From Corynebacterium pollutisoli (GTDB taxonomy: Bacteria > Actinomycetota > Actinomycetes > Mycobacteriales > Mycobacteriaceae): a stretch of 64,000 nt of DNA. The stretch spans positions 268,917-332,916 of the forward strand of contig NZ_FXAR01000002.1 in assembly GCF_900177745.1 (NCBI RefSeq). Direction: 5' to 3'. Positions 1-10,762 of this stretch are shown in pieces; position 1 is the stretch's first letter; each line of letters starts with the position of its first letter. The translations under genes were made by a program, and so were the position numbers. The notes under the pieces are model-generated. The model worked only from the letters and a program-made list of their open reading frames with translations, did not search any database and was not told the origin of the DNA.

Positions 1-965
1 ATGTTCGCCTCCGCCTCCATCCACTCACTGAGGGACCCGGTGAGCGCGATGAAGAAGGCGGTGAGACCGGCGATCACGATGGCCCAGGTGAGGATGGTGG
101 AGCGGTTGAGCACCGTGGAGAGATGCAGCGGGCCACGGATACGGCGGGTTCGGGTGGGGATCAAGGACGGAACGGCGACCAGGGCCGACCCGTACTCTCG
201 CTGCCTCTCCGCGAAGAGAACGACTCCTGCCGCGAGGACGCAGATTCCGGCTATCATGCCGATCGCCATCCAGTCGTTCTGCACGTAGGGGTGGACCACG
301 GTCTTCCATCCCAGGGGTGAGACCCAGTTGAGCCACCCGAAGTCCTCGGAGTCGGCCACAGATCTCACCACGAATGCTCCCGCGATGGTCATGAGCCCGG
401 TCCGGGTGAGGGCCGCGGGGTCACGGACCAGTAGGAGGACCAGTTGGGCCAATAGTGCGGATCCGAGCATGGTCAGGGCGATGACAGACCCCGAGGCGAG
501 GGCACCCCCGACGGGCATCTCGTCCACGTACAGCCCGGACAGAGCGAGGACCGCGGTACTACCCGCACCCATGATGGCTGCCACGATCGCGGTGGTGACC
601 ACTGCGGCGGCTGCCGGTGCCATGCGGTTGATGCCGGTCGACAACTGCAGCTCTGTGAGCCCGAGCGTCTCGGATCTTCGGTGCAGCCCGACGATGAGCA
701 GCACCGCCATGACAGAGCCGAGGATGATCATCATGCTGCCCGCCTCCCACATGACGATCTGCCCGAGCGTCGCCGGCGACTCGACCGGACCCCACATGGC
801 CGTCATGCCTGCGTTGCGCTGCATCCCGAGGACGAAGGCCTCGCGGTCGTCGGCCGTTGGGTAGTAGTTTTCGTAGGCGGGGGGAAAGACGGCCAGGAAC
901 GCCCACAGGGCCAGGCACCAGATGATGATGAAGGAACGGCGTAGCCGAAGGTTGAGAGCGATCAT
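1..965 (-). CDS. ABC exporter permease (3' end beyond window)
   Basis: The frame is open from the ATG at 963-965 to the left edge, 321 codons without a stop, so the C-terminus is lost. The product is very hydrophobic, with likely membrane segments near residues 12-30, 72-92, 115-150 and 160-180. The start overlaps the stop of the ATPase gene as ATGA, so the two are translationally coupled. Context and sequence style suit the large permeases of the 'polyketide antibiotic exporter' type, but the substrate cannot be read from the sequence. The MerR gene upstream probably controls the whole unit. Confidence 0.8.
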   Translation of the reverse strand, partial: MIALNLRLRRSFIIIWCLALWAFLAVFPPAYENYYPTADDREAFVLGMQRNAGMTAMWGPVESPATLGQIVMWEAGSMMIILGSVMAVLLIVGLHRRSETLGLTELQLSTGINRMAPAAAAVVTTAIVAAIMGAGSTAVLALSGLYVDEMPVGGALASGSVIALTMLGSALLAQLVLLLVRDPAALTRTGLMTIAGAFVVRSVADSEDFGWLNWVSPLGWKTVVHPYVQNDWMAIGMIAGICVLAAGVVLFAERQREYGSALVAVPSLIPTRTRRIRGPLHLSTVLNRSTILTWAIVIAGLTAFFIALTGSLSEWMEAEAN

Positions 966-1840
966 CGAGCGTCTCCGTAGTGCTGGAGGAACATCTCCTC
1001 GATGCTGGCGGGCGCAGACGTGATGTCCTCTCCCCCGGCCTCGAGAAGGCGGCGGAGGACATCCGGAACCTGCTCCCGGCTCACTGTCACGTGGAACCTG
1101 CCGTCGTCAAGCGTCGATCCCTCGATCTCCCGCAACCCGGATGTTTCACGTGAAACACGCGCGGTGATCTCGTGGGCGGAGAGATGGCGTAGCTTTTCGA
1201 CGCTCCCTGTCTCCGCCGTCTGCCCGTCACGAATGATGGTGACGTACTCGCAGAGCTTCTCCACCTCACTCATGATGTGGCTGGACAGCAGAACCGTGGC
1301 GCCCCTCGCTTGCTCCTTGCGGATCTGTTCGACGAACACCTGCTCCATGAGGGGGTCGAGGCCGGCGGTCGGTTCGTCGAGAATGATTGCCTCCGCCCCG
1401 ACTGAGAGGGCAGCCACCAGGCTGACTTTCCGACGGTTGCCGGTCGAGTACTCTCGGGTCTTCTTGTCGGGATCCAGCTTGAAGGCCTCGATGAGCTCCG
1501 CCTCGCGTTCCCGGTCCACGGGAAATCCGCGGAGAGATTCCAGCGCACGGAAGACTTCCCGGCCTGTCAGGGAAGGCCACAGGGATACGTCTCCCGGAAT
1601 GTAGCCGATGCGTTTCAACACGGCGGGGTTGCGGCGGGGATCCTCCCCGAGCACGGTGGCGGTGCCCGATGTCGCGTGAAGGACGCCCAGCAGGATGCGG
1701 ATGGTCGTGGACTTCCCGGACCCGTTCGGGCCGAGGAAGCCGTGGATGGTGCCCTGCTCAACCCTGAGGTTGAAGTTGTCGAGTGCGCGGAAGTCGCCGA
1801 ACGTTTTCGTCAGGTCCCGCACGTCGATGACGGTGGTCAT
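962..1840 (-). CDS. ABC transporter ATP-binding protein
   Basis: A 292-residue nucleotide-binding subunit. Walker A is GPNGSGKST at 37-45, the signature is the exporter-type STGNRRKV near 132-139, and Walker B is AIILDEP at 151-157 followed by the D-loop SSH region. It should power the permease encoded directly downstream. Its start overlaps the MerR stop by 4 bp, and its stop overlaps the permease start, giving a three-gene operon. Residues VSRET near 229-233 are written by a parS-like DNA site inside the gene rather than by any family motif. Family is certain, the drug or peptide exported is unknown. Confidence 0.93.
   Translation of the reverse strand: MTTVIDVRDLTKTFGDFRALDNFNLRVEQGTIHGFLGPNGSGKSTTIRILLGVLHATSGTATVLGEDPRRNPAVLKRIGYIPGDVSLWPSLTGREVFRALESLRGFPVDREREAELIEAFKLDPDKKTREYSTGNRRKVSLVAALSVGAEAIILDEPTAGLDPLMEQVFVEQIRKEQARGATVLLSSHIMSEVEKLCEYVTIIRDGQTAETGSVEKLRHLSAHEITARVSRETSGLREIEGSTLDDGRFHVTVSREQVPDVLRRLLEAGGEDITSAPASIEEMFLQHYGDAR
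1142..1157. other. parS-type partition site (inside ABC ATPase gene)
   Basis: TGTTTCACGTGAAACA is a perfect 16-bp palindrome and matches the parS consensus bound by ParB in Gram-positive bacteria and corynebacteria. It lies within coding sequence. In C. glutamicum, parS sites cluster near oriC, so this supports an origin-proximal location. Two further copies with one changed base are at 1855 and 6674. Confidence 0.85.
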
Positions 1841-2652
1841 GATGCCACTCCCCTGGTTTCACGTGAAACATTGTTCTCGAAAAGCTCGACCGCCTGCTCG
1901 AGGAAGAGGCGGATGAACTCTTTCTGGTTGGGATGTTGGTAAGCGCTCGTCAGCAGCGTCACGACGCCGGGCGCCATGAGCACGGGGCGGACGACTCCCC
2001 GCCAGTCCCGCTGGTGGATCCCCCAGTCCGGGCCGAAGACCGAATGGAGCCGTGTCATGTGGTGGTCGAACTCGACACGTGCCTCTTCCGGATCCATGTG
2101 CGGGAGACGAGCGAAGAGGTGGTAGATGTCCACGGTCGCATCGATACGTTCAGGCGTGATGTCCCTGAGCCAGTCATCCACCAGTCGGCTGGCGAACGGG
2201 ATCCGGAGGGCCACCTCCATCGCCTGCCTCTCCTTCTCGAAGTACGGCAGTGCCTCCGCGTTGAGGCGGGGACTGACTTGCCCGTAGAACGACGCGAGCC
2301 TCTCGGGAACGGTGTACGGCAGGGGAACATCGTCAGTGACCCGTTGCTCCCGGAGTTCGAGCAGGCGGGCCTTCTGCCGGTGGAGTTCGGCAATCTGCTC
2401 GTCGATGGCATCCTCGGCCAGGCGTATCTCGTCCTCGAGGCTCAGATCCGGATCATGGACCAGTTCCCGTATGGTGGCCAGGCTCAGCCCTGATTCCGTC
2501 AAGTGACGAATACGTACCAGGCGCACTGCATGGTCGAGGGTGTAGTTTCTGACTCCGGAATTGTCGGGCACGTCAAGTAGCCCCTCGTGGTGATAGTGGC
2601 GTATCGCCCGTGGGGTGGTTCCGACCAGGTCGGCGAGCTCTTTGATTCTCAT
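1837..2652 (-). CDS. MerR family transcriptional regulator
   Basis: A 271-residue protein starting MRIKELADLVGTTPRAIRHY, a typical MerR winged helix, followed by a coiled-coil around 75-115 and a C-terminal ligand domain of about 150 residues of the kind linked to multidrug or antibiotic sensing. I chose the ATG at 2650-2652 over an upstream ATG at 2667 because the protein family starts here and the promoter geometry predicts a transcript beginning at this codon. First gene of an operon with the ABC exporter; it overlaps the ATPase start by 4 bp. The second parS site encodes its C-terminal VSRET. Confidence 0.88.
   Translation of the reverse strand: MRIKELADLVGTTPRAIRHYHHEGLLDVPDNSGVRNYTLDHAVRLVRIRHLTESGLSLATIRELVHDPDLSLEDEIRLAEDAIDEQIAELHRQKARLLELREQRVTDDVPLPYTVPERLASFYGQVSPRLNAEALPYFEKERQAMEVALRIPFASRLVDDWLRDITPERIDATVDIYHLFARLPHMDPEEARVEFDHHMTRLHSVFGPDWGIHQRDWRGVVRPVLMAPGVVTLLTSAYQHPNQKEFIRLFLEQAVELFENNVSRETRGVAS
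1855..1870. other. parS-type partition site (inside MerR gene)
   Basis: GGTTTCACGTGAAACA differs from the perfect palindrome at 1142 by the first base only. It lies in the 3' end of the MerR gene, 713 bp from the first site. Likely bound by ParB. Confidence 0.8.
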
Positions 2653-2658
2653 GCCCCC

Positions 2659-2689
2659 AGCATGCACCGTGACGTAGCGTCACTGTCAA
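2659..2689 (-). promoter_or_regulatory. MerR-type promoter with 19-bp spacer and dyad operator
   Basis: On the minus strand, TTGACA (2684-2689) and CATGCT (2659-2664) are 19 bp apart, the lengthened spacer typical of MerR-controlled promoters. The spacer holds a perfect inverted repeat GTGACG-CTA-CGTCAC at 2669-2683. Transcription would begin close to the ATG at 2652, giving a leaderless mRNA. This indicates autoregulation and ligand-dependent activation of the exporter operon. Confidence 0.75.
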
Positions 2690-2692
2690 GGA

Positions 2693-3987
2693 TCAGAATG
2701 GGGGTGGGTCATCCTCGGGCGGCGGTGGTGGATTCGACCGCAGTTCCTCTTCCCGCTTCATCTGGGACTCCGCACGTTTTCGTGCCCTAAGTTTACTCAC
2801 CCGCTGCCCCACCGACTGCACCCAGTGGCGTTCCTTCGGCATGAGAGGACCTTTCGCTTCCACGAGCACCCAGGTTCCGTCCTCGTAGAGGAAGTACTTG
2901 TCCCTGGTGTGGGGATCGGTGAGGTAGAACACGCGCCCATCCGTCTTCACGTTGTGGTGTGTGGGGCACTTGGAGCTGAGGTTGGAGGCGGTGGTGGGGC
3001 CGCCGTCCTCGTAGTCGATGCGGTGGTCCATCTGCGTGCGGTCCTCGTGCGAGTCGCAGTAGGGATCCGAACAGGTACCGTCCCAGCCGACGACCACCGA
3101 CCGGATGTCATCCGGGTCTCGTACGTGCCCGCCTCTTTGTCGTAGAGCTCGTCCATGTCGCGGACGGTCGAGGCCCGGGAGGCGAGGTCCTCAGCCTGAG
3201 CAGCGGGGATGTAGCCGATACCCGGGATCCACCCCGGCGCTCCGTCGACGTCGTGCGCCCGGTAGATGTTGAGGAGGATGTCCGTCGTCCCCTCCCCCGC
3301 GATGAGCTGCTGGAAAGCCTCGACCTCGGTGATCTTGTGCTGTTTGGCGTACTTGCGCACCCGGTTCTCGATCTTCTTGGCTTCGACAGGATCGAGCCGA
3401 ACGTTGATGTAGGCATCCCCCTCCCGGTACGCGACCTCGAAGCTGCCCTCCTCGTCCCTGGGGGCCGTGTCATCCGTCGAGACAGTGTCGTCCAACGACT
3501 GGATAATGGAGTTGAGCTTCTTGCGGATGTCATTGGCACTGGGAAGCAGCTGATTGGCGCGGGTCGGTGTGAGGTACTCGCTCAGTTCCGTGTCGATCAC
3601 CCCGAGGTCCTCCTTGTCGGAGACATCGGCCTTCGACATCACTGCGTCGATGGCCTTGAGGCGCTCCAGGTCGAGGTGGAACATGCTCTCCTGGAGCGCC
3701 TTGAGCTTCGGCATTTCATTGATCCGCACATGCGCGTAGAGGGCTGTGCTCAGATACCCCTCTCCCCTGCCCATGAGGCGCTTGAGGTTCGCGATGACGA
3801 GCTGATAGTCCTCCTCGAGGTCAGGGAGCATCGACTGCCACAGCTCATAATCGGCTTCACGGATCCGGCGGCCAGCGATGGATTCGCGTTCGAAGGGGGA
3901 ACTGACGGCATAGTACTTCTTCGGCCCGAGCAACCTCGCCAGTTCGCGCTCGACCATGGAGCCCAGATTGAACTCGATCGTGTCCAT
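2693..3987 (-). pseudogene. DUF222/HNH endonuclease-like gene, frameshifted
   Basis: The N-terminal part (from the ATG at 3987, MDTIEFNLGSMVEREL) is a DUF222-type helical region. After codons for ...YETR near 3115 this frame runs into an unrelated Arg/Thr-rich tail. The HNH part continues one frame away (GWDGTCSDPYCDSHEDRTQM, then DHR and CPTHHNVK) and ends at 2693. Restoring one base in the C/G run at about 3112-3116 joins both halves into one protein of about 430 residues. This is either a genuine disabling mutation or a sequencing error. An SOS-like box lies upstream at 4040. A complete relative is encoded at 22228-23481. Confidence 0.75.
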
Positions 3988-4039
3988 GCCTCCCCCTTTC
4001 CCCTGCTCCCCAACCCGAAACTCTGTTCGTATCCCACCA

Positions 4040-4055
4040 TAGAACAACCATTCGA
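4040..4055 (-). promoter_or_regulatory. SOS-like (LexA) box, degenerate
   Basis: On the minus strand the site reads TCGAATGGTTGTTCTA, three mismatches from the corynebacterial LexA consensus TCGAAC(A/C)NNTGTTCGA. It sits about 55 bp upstream of the DUF222/HNH start, matching a better copy before the second DUF222/HNH gene at 23497. Confidence 0.45.
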
Positions 4056-4094
4056 CAAAAACAACCCCCTCCGAACAGTTCAGTCCGGAGGGGG
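4055..4094 (-). terminator. Rho-independent terminator of the trp operon
   Basis: A perfect 9-bp GC stem pairs 4065-4073 with 4086-4094. On the minus strand it is followed by a T-rich run (complement of 4055-4064). It starts 17 bp after the trpA stop. A copy of the 13-mer GGCGTCGAGAAGC begins inside the stem at 4093. Confidence 0.88.
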
Positions 4095-4110
4095 CGTCGA
4101 GAAGCGGGGT

Positions 4111-4931
4111 CTAGCGGGTCGCCGCCTTCATGGCGGAGACGAACTCGCCGAGCTCGGCCTTGAGGCCGGGCATGTCGGTGACGGAGTTACCCTCGATGTA
4201 CTTGTCCATGATCTTGGTGATCGCGGAACCGGAGATCGCACCGGAGGCACCGGCGGCGATGGCGTCGGCAACATGCTGCGGGGAGGAGATGCCGAAGCCG
4301 AGCAGGATCGGGGCCCCGCCGAAACGCTTGACGTTCTCCACGACCTCGGCCAGGCCGGTGACGGAGGACTCGCGCTCGGTGCCCGTGACGCCGTCGCGGG
4401 AGATGGCGTAGATGTACCCGCGGGAATGCGCCGCAACGCCCTCCAGCGTGGATTCAGCGGCCTGAGCAGGGGCGATGAAGATGGGGTCGACACCCGCGCG
4501 CTCGGCGGCGGCGATGAAGGGGGCACCCTCGCGGACGGGGACGTCGGGAAGCAGGATGGAGTCGGCGCCGGCCTCGCCGAACTCCCGGTAGAAGTGGTCC
4601 AGGCCGCGGGTGAAGGGGACGTTGCCGTAGATGAGCATGCCGATCGGCAGGTCGGGGAACTCGGCGCGGATGGTGCGGACCTGCTCGAGGGCGTCGTTGA
4701 CGGTCACTCCCCCCTCGAGCGCGCGGATGTGGGACTTCTGGATGGTCGGGCCGTCGGCGACCGGATCAGAGAAGGGGACGCCGATCTCGAGGGCGTCGGC
4801 ACCCGCGGCGACAACGGTGCGGACGATCTCCAGGGCGTCGGCCGGCGAGGGGTCCCCGAGCATGAGGAAGGGCACGAACGCGCCTTCGCCGCGGGACTCC
4901 AGCGCCTCGAACAGTGCTTCGTAGCGGCTCA

Positions 4932-4932
<1 letters not shown>
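4111..4932 (-). CDS. trpA: Tryptophan synthase alpha subunit
   Basis: A 273-residue TIM-barrel enzyme that cleaves indole-3-glycerol phosphate to indole and glyceraldehyde 3-phosphate and passes indole to TrpB. The catalytic residues fall at the family positions, Glu49 (ADALEIGVPFSDP) and Asp60 (DPVADGP). Length is normal for the family. It is the last gene of the trp operon: its ATG shares one base with the trpB stop (TGATG), and a terminator follows. Confidence 0.97.
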
Positions 4933-6148
<1,216 letters not shown>

Positions 6149-6152
<4 letters not shown>

Positions 6153-7567
6153 GAGCGGTCCTGATGGTGGTAGGTGCGGATGGTGGCGAAGGCGCGTCGG
6201 AGCGCGCCGGAGTCCTTGCGGCCGGGCTGGCCGGGGTACTCCACGCCGGAGTTGAGGTCGAGTCCGAGGCAGTCGACGGCGAGGGCGTCGGCGATGTTCG
6301 CCGGGTTGAGCCCGCCGGCCAGCAGGGACTTCTGCTTGACGACGTCGGGGATCCCCGACCAGTCGAAGCTGGTTCCGGTGCCGCCGTCCCCGGCGTCGAG
6401 AACGAGCTTGTCGACGTCCTCGAGGAGGGCCGTGGCCAGCTCTCCCCCGTCCTGGAGTCCGGTCATGGAGACGGCGCGCCACACCTCGACGGTGTCGGGC
6501 AGTTCGGCGCGGGCAGCGGCGATGAGCGCGCGCTCGGCCTCCACGGAGCCCTGGTAGGGGGCGTGGATCTGGACGGCGGCGAGGGCGTCGACAAGCAGCT
6601 CGCGGAAACCGGAGGTGCGACGAGACACGGCGACGTACTGCAGGCCCGGTTCGGCGGCGATGATCTCCGCGGCGGTTTCACGTGAAACATTGCGCGGGGA
6701 CGCCTCCTCGAAGATGAGGCCTCCGTAGACGGCGCCGGCGGCGGCTGCGGCCTGCGCGGCGGTGGCGGACGTCAGACCGCACACCTTGTTCGGGCCGTAG
6801 ACCAGTTTGCGCGCGGCGCGGTCGATGTCCGGCTGCGAGGTGAGCTGGGAACCGACGAGGAAGCCGTTGGAGTGCCCGCCGAGGCGACGCACGGTGGCGG
6901 CGTCGCGGATGCCGGACTCGGAGACCACGACGGCGTCGTCAGGCACCAGCGCCGCGAGGCGGGCGGAACGGTCCAGGTCAATGGACAGATCGTGCAGGTT
7001 GCGGTGGTTGACGCCGATGATCTTCGCCCCCAGACGCAGGGCGCGCTCGGTCTCCTCCTCGTCGATGACCTCGGTGAGGATGTCCAGGCCGTAGCCCTCG
7101 GCGACGGCGGCCAGCGCGGCGTACTCCTCGTCGGAGAGGACGGAGAGCATGAGCAGGATGGCGTCGGCACCGAAGTAGCGGGCGGCGTGGATCTGGACCT
7201 CGTCGATGATGAAGTCCTTGCACAGCACCGGCAGGTGCGTCGTCGAGGCGACGGTGGCCAGGTGGTCGTAGTCACCGCCGAAGCGGTCGGGCTCGCACAG
7301 CACGGAGATGCCGGAGGCGTACTTGGAGTACACACGGGCGATGGCGGCGGGCTCGTAGTGCTCGCGGATCATGCCGAGCGACGGCGACGCCGACTTGCAC
7401 TCCATGATGAAGCGGTTGCCGCCGCGCTGCCGTAGGCCCTCGTAGAGCGAGCGGGTGGACGGCGTGAGCGTGGAGAGGTCGACGTGGGCGATGCGCTCGC
7501 GGATCTCCGGCAGGTGACCGCGGCGACCCTCGACGATGCTCTCCAGGACGGTGGGCAGCTTAGACAC
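6149..7567 (-). CDS. trpC: Bifunctional indole-3-glycerol phosphate synthase / phosphoribosylanthranilate isomerase (TrpCF)
   Basis: A 472-residue fusion of two TIM barrels. Residues 1 to about 258 are TrpC (catalytic lysine in [10 protein letters not shown], Lys58; ESGIRD loop), and about 262 to the end are TrpF (starting VCGLTSA, with the GLDLNSGVE region). It catalyses two consecutive steps of Trp synthesis. It overlaps trpD by 8 bp and trpB by 4 bp. A parS-like site sits in the TrpF part and dictates the peptide NVSRET near residue 294, where the family is variable. Confidence 0.96.
6674..6689. other. parS-type partition site (inside trpCF)
   Basis: GGTTTCACGTGAAACA, identical to the site at 1855 and one base from the perfect palindrome at 1142. 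It is embedded in the TrpF-coding part. With the others it makes three ParB-type sites in 5.5 kb, which points to the origin region. Confidence 0.8.
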
Positions 7568-8588
7568 TGTAATCAGTCCCCTCGTGAGTGGTGATCCAGT
7601 CCTGGACTGTACCGTCCTCCAGGAGGCGCAGGGCCAGCTCGGTGCCCTCGCGCAGGCTGTCCGCGCGGGAGTTGAGGTAGAACATGGCGCCGGCGTTGAC
7701 GGCCACGGCGTTGCGGTGTGCGGCCGGGCCGGTGCCGTCGAAGATGGCGCGCATGTGCTGCGCGTTCTCGACGCCGTCGCCGCCGACGAGGTCCTCCAGG
7801 GAGCACTTCTCGACGCCGAGGTCCTCCGGCGTCACCTCGTACTGCTCGATGGTGCCGTCCTCCTTGAGCTCCCACACGGTGGTGGTGCCGTGGACGGCGA
7901 TCTCGTCGGTGCCGGCGCCGTGGACCACGAGGGCGCGGGATCGGCCCAGCTCACGGAACACTTCGGCCAACATCTGACCTTGCCCAGGATTGGCTACACC
8001 CATGATCTGGAACTCCGGACGAACCGGGGAGAGCAGCGGGCCGAGCACATTGAACAGCGTGGGGATCCGCAGGGCCTTACGCACCGGCTGCGCGTGGGCG
8101 ATCGCCGGGTTGTACGCCGGGGCGAAGAGGAAGGTGAAGTTGGACGCCTCGAACTGGCGCACCGCGCGGTCCGGGTCGAGGTCGAGCGGGATGTTGAGGG
8201 CCTCGAGCACGTCCGCGGAGCCGGACTTGGAGGACACGGAACGGTTGCCGTGCTTGACCACCTTGAGGCCACCGGCGGCCGCCAGCAGGGAGGCGCCGGT
8301 GGTGATGTTGATGGTGTTGGCACCGTCGCCACCCGTGCCGGCGGTGTCGAGCACACCCTCGCCGGTGACCGGGAAGGGGCGGCCGGCGTTGAGGAAGGCC
8401 TTGGCGGCACCGGCGATGTCCTCGAAGGTCTCGCCGCGGGTGCGGATGGTGGCCAGCAGCGCGGCGATGTGGACGTCGTCGTACTCACCGATGGTCATCG
8501 GGGTGAAGACCTCCACGGCCTCCTCCACGGTGGGGGCCGGGTTGTCCAGGAAGCGCAGCAGAGTCTGGAGGGTGTCGGGATTGGTCAT
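7560..8588 (-). CDS. trpD: Anthranilate phosphoribosyltransferase
   Basis: A 342-residue enzyme joining anthranilate to PRPP. The glycine-rich PRPP motif GTGGDG is at 84-89, followed by NITTGAS and KHGNRS near 112-117, all characteristic. It is separate from the glutaminase TrpG, unlike the enterobacterial fusion. Its start is 3 bp after the trpG stop and its end overlaps trpCF by 8 bp. Confidence 0.97.
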   Translation of the reverse strand: MTNPDTLQTLLRFLDNPAPTVEEAVEVFTPMTIGEYDDVHIAALLATIRTRGETFEDIAGAAKAFLNAGRPFPVTGEGVLDTAGTGGDGANTINITTGASLLAAAGGLKVVKHGNRSVSSKSGSADVLEALNIPLDLDPDRAVRQFEASNFTFLFAPAYNPAIAHAQPVRKALRIPTLFNVLGPLLSPVRPEFQIMGVANPGQGQMLAEVFRELGRSRALVVHGAGTDEIAVHGTTTVWELKEDGTIEQYEVTPEDLGVEKCSLEDLVGGDGVENAQHMRAIFDGTGPAAHRNAVAVNAGAMFYLNSRADSLREGTELALRLLEDGTVQDWITTHEGTDYSV

Positions 8589-8591
8589 CGG

Positions 8592-9206
8592 CTAATTCCT
8601 TTCGGTGAGCAGCTGCTCCACGCAGCGGTTGAGGATGATGGGACCGGAGGGACTGAGCACGCTCTCGGGGTGGAACTGCAGGCCCAGCGCCCGGTCCATG
8701 GCGGCGGCCATGATGACGTCGCCGATCTGCGTCTCCGTCGTCGCCAGCGTCGTCACTCCCGGCGGCGCGGTGACGCAGCCGAGCGAGTGGTAGCGGGCGA
8801 CGGGGACGAGGCGGCCGACCTCGCCGGGGATCTCGGCGTCGACGGCTAGGCCCGCGAATACGGGGTGCACGTCCCCCACGAGGGTCATCGGCACGGACAC
8901 GCCGTGCACCGGGCCGCAGGGCTCGACGGTGCCGCCGTGGTGCTCGATGAGCGCCTGGAAGCCGAGGCAGATGCCCAGCAGAGGCACGTCGCCGAGCACG
9001 CGCTCGATGAGCTCCATCATGTGGCCGGCGTCGGCCGGGTAGCCGGGGCCGGGCGAGAGGCAGATGAGGTCGGGGTCGGCCGCCAGGATCTCGTCGACGG
9101 GGACGGTGTTGCGGAAGACGGTGCACTCGTGGCCGGCCTCGGCGAAGGCGTCGACGAGGTTGTAGACGAAGCTGTCGTGGTTGTCGACAAGCACGATGTG
9201 TGTCAT
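8592..9206 (-). CDS. trpG: Anthranilate synthase component II (glutamine amidotransferase)
   Basis: A 204-residue class I glutaminase that feeds ammonia to TrpE. The nucleophile lies in GICLGFQ (Cys80) and the His/Glu pair in QFHPESV near the C-terminus. I set the start at the ATG at 9206 (MTHIVLVDNHDSFVYN), which overlaps the trpE stop as ATGA; longer reading is an antisense-free extension without homology. No fused TrpD domain follows. Confidence 0.96.
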   Translation of the reverse strand: MTHIVLVDNHDSFVYNLVDAFAEAGHECTVFRNTVPVDEILAADPDLICLSPGPGYPADAGHMMELIERVLGDVPLLGICLGFQALIEHHGGTVEPCGPVHGVSVPMTLVGDVHPVFAGLAVDAEIPGEVGRLVPVARYHSLGCVTAPPGVTTLATTETQIGDVIMAAAMDRALGLQFHPESVLSPSGPIILNRCVEQLLTERN

Positions 9207-10723
9207 CGGATGACCTCCAGGGTGGAATCCGCGGCGAGCGCGATGGCGTTGAGCACGGCGTAGGCCTTGTGCAGGGTCTCGTCGGCCTCGGACTGCGGGT
9301 TGGAGTCGCGCACGACACCGGCGCCGGCCTGCACCAGCGCCACCCCGTCCTGTACGAAGGCGGAGCGGATGACGATGCAGTTGTCCATGGTGCCGTCGCC
9401 CTTGAGGTAGCCCACGGCCCCGCCGTAGGACCCGCGGCGCTGCTTCTCGACGCCCCGCAGCAGCTCCATCGCCCGGATCTTCGGCGCCCCGGACAGGGTG
9501 CCCATGTTCATGCACGCCCGGTAGGCGTCGAGGGCGTCGAGCGAGGGGTCGAGGGTGGCGGTCACCCGGGAGACGAGGTGCATGACGCGGGAGTAGCGGT
9601 CGACCTGCAGCAGGTCGGCGACGCGCCGGGTGGCGGGCACGGCGACGCGGGCGAGGTCGTTGCGGGCCAGATCGACGAGCATGGTGTGCTCGGCGATCTC
9701 CTTGGCGTCGGTACGCAGCTCCAGCTCCATGCGGATGTCGAGCTCGTCGTTGACGGAACCGTCCGGGTTCATGCCGCGCGGGCGGGTGCCGGCGATGGGG
9801 TACAGCTGCACCTCGCGGGTGGCGGGGTCAAACTTGAGGTTCGACTCCGGGGACGCGCCGAAGAGCTCGAAGGGACGCCCGTTGGTGCCGATGCCCCGCT
9901 GGTAGAACATGTACGGGCTGGGGTTCGTCTCGCGCAGCTGGCGGTAGGCGGCGAATGCGTCCGGGCAGGGCGCGGTGAAGGTGCGCGCCGGGACGACCTG
10001 GTAGATGTCGCCGTTGTGGATGTTGCCCTTGAGCTTCTCGACGTGGGCGCGGAACGTCGCGTCGTCGATGTCCGCCTCCACCTGCAGGACGTCCTCGGGG
10101 TGGTGCTCGGGCTCGAAGGCGGGGACGGCGGCGTCGATGAGGGCGGCAAGCTCGTCGATACGCGGGGTGAGGTCGCCGGCGAAGGAGACGCCCGTGAGCT
10201 GGGCCGTCTGCTCCTCGTGGTTGATGTTGAGCACGATCTCGGCGAGCTCGAACTGGTAGTCCGGGTAGGTGTTCGGCCCCTCCCCCACCGCGGGCAGATC
10301 CTCGAAGGTCTCCAGGAAGTCGAAGGCGATGCCGCCGGCCAGCATCGGCAGGGTGTCGGTGCTGTACCCGGCGTTGCGGGTGAGCGCGCGCAGCGGCTCC
10401 ACCGGGCTGACTGCGGTGAGGCGCTCGCGCTCGTCGACGGCCCCGGTCCGCGGGAACGTGAACGTGTCGCGGCCGTACCCGGCCAACTGCCCGTTGAGCT
10501 TCTCGACGATCACCTGACCGGATTCCGACAACGCCTCCGCGGTGACGGTGTGGCCGGTGCAGGTCAGGCGCACGGAGGAGGCCAGCACGGCGAGGGAGGA
10601 GATACCGGACTTGGTGGTGATGTCCGCGGACTCCAGCAGCAGGGAGCCACCCAGGTGGGCGAACAGTCCGGAGGCGTCCGCGTGATAGCGGACATCCCGG
10701 GTGTGGATGGTCGGAGAGCTCAT
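9203..10723 (-). CDS. trpE: Anthranilate synthase component I
   Basis: A 506-residue chorismate-using enzyme that makes anthranilate with ammonia from TrpG. The C-terminal chorismate-binding domain shows the typical runs PVAGTRPRG-like (YPIAGTRPRGMN), DLARNDLARV and SGAPKIRAMELL. The start MSSPTIHTRDVRY at 10723 has GAAAGG about 6 bp upstream. It is the first structural gene, after a leader peptide and attenuator. An N-terminal element near LLLESADI resembles the LLES Trp-feedback motif, so the enzyme is probably inhibited by Trp. Confidence 0.96.
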   Translation of the reverse strand: MSSPTIHTRDVRYHADASGLFAHLGGSLLLESADITTKSGISSLAVLASSVRLTCTGHTVTAEALSESGQVIVEKLNGQLAGYGRDTFTFPRTGAVDERERLTAVSPVEPLRALTRNAGYSTDTLPMLAGGIAFDFLETFEDLPAVGEGPNTYPDYQFELAEIVLNINHEEQTAQLTGVSFAGDLTPRIDELAALIDAAVPAFEPEHHPEDVLQVEADIDDATFRAHVEKLKGNIHNGDIYQVVPARTFTAPCPDAFAAYRQLRETNPSPYMFYQRGIGTNGRPFELFGASPESNLKFDPATREVQLYPIAGTRPRGMNPDGSVNDELDIRMELELRTDAKEIAEHTMLVDLARNDLARVAVPATRRVADLLQVDRYSRVMHLVSRVTATLDPSLDALDAYRACMNMGTLSGAPKIRAMELLRGVEKQRRGSYGGAVGYLKGDGTMDNCIVIRSAFVQDGVALVQAGAGVVRDSNPQSEADETLHKAYAVLNAIALAADSTLEVIR

Positions 10724-10762
10724 ACGGGCCTTTCGGTTGTGCGCCGCTGGCTCGACCAAGAG

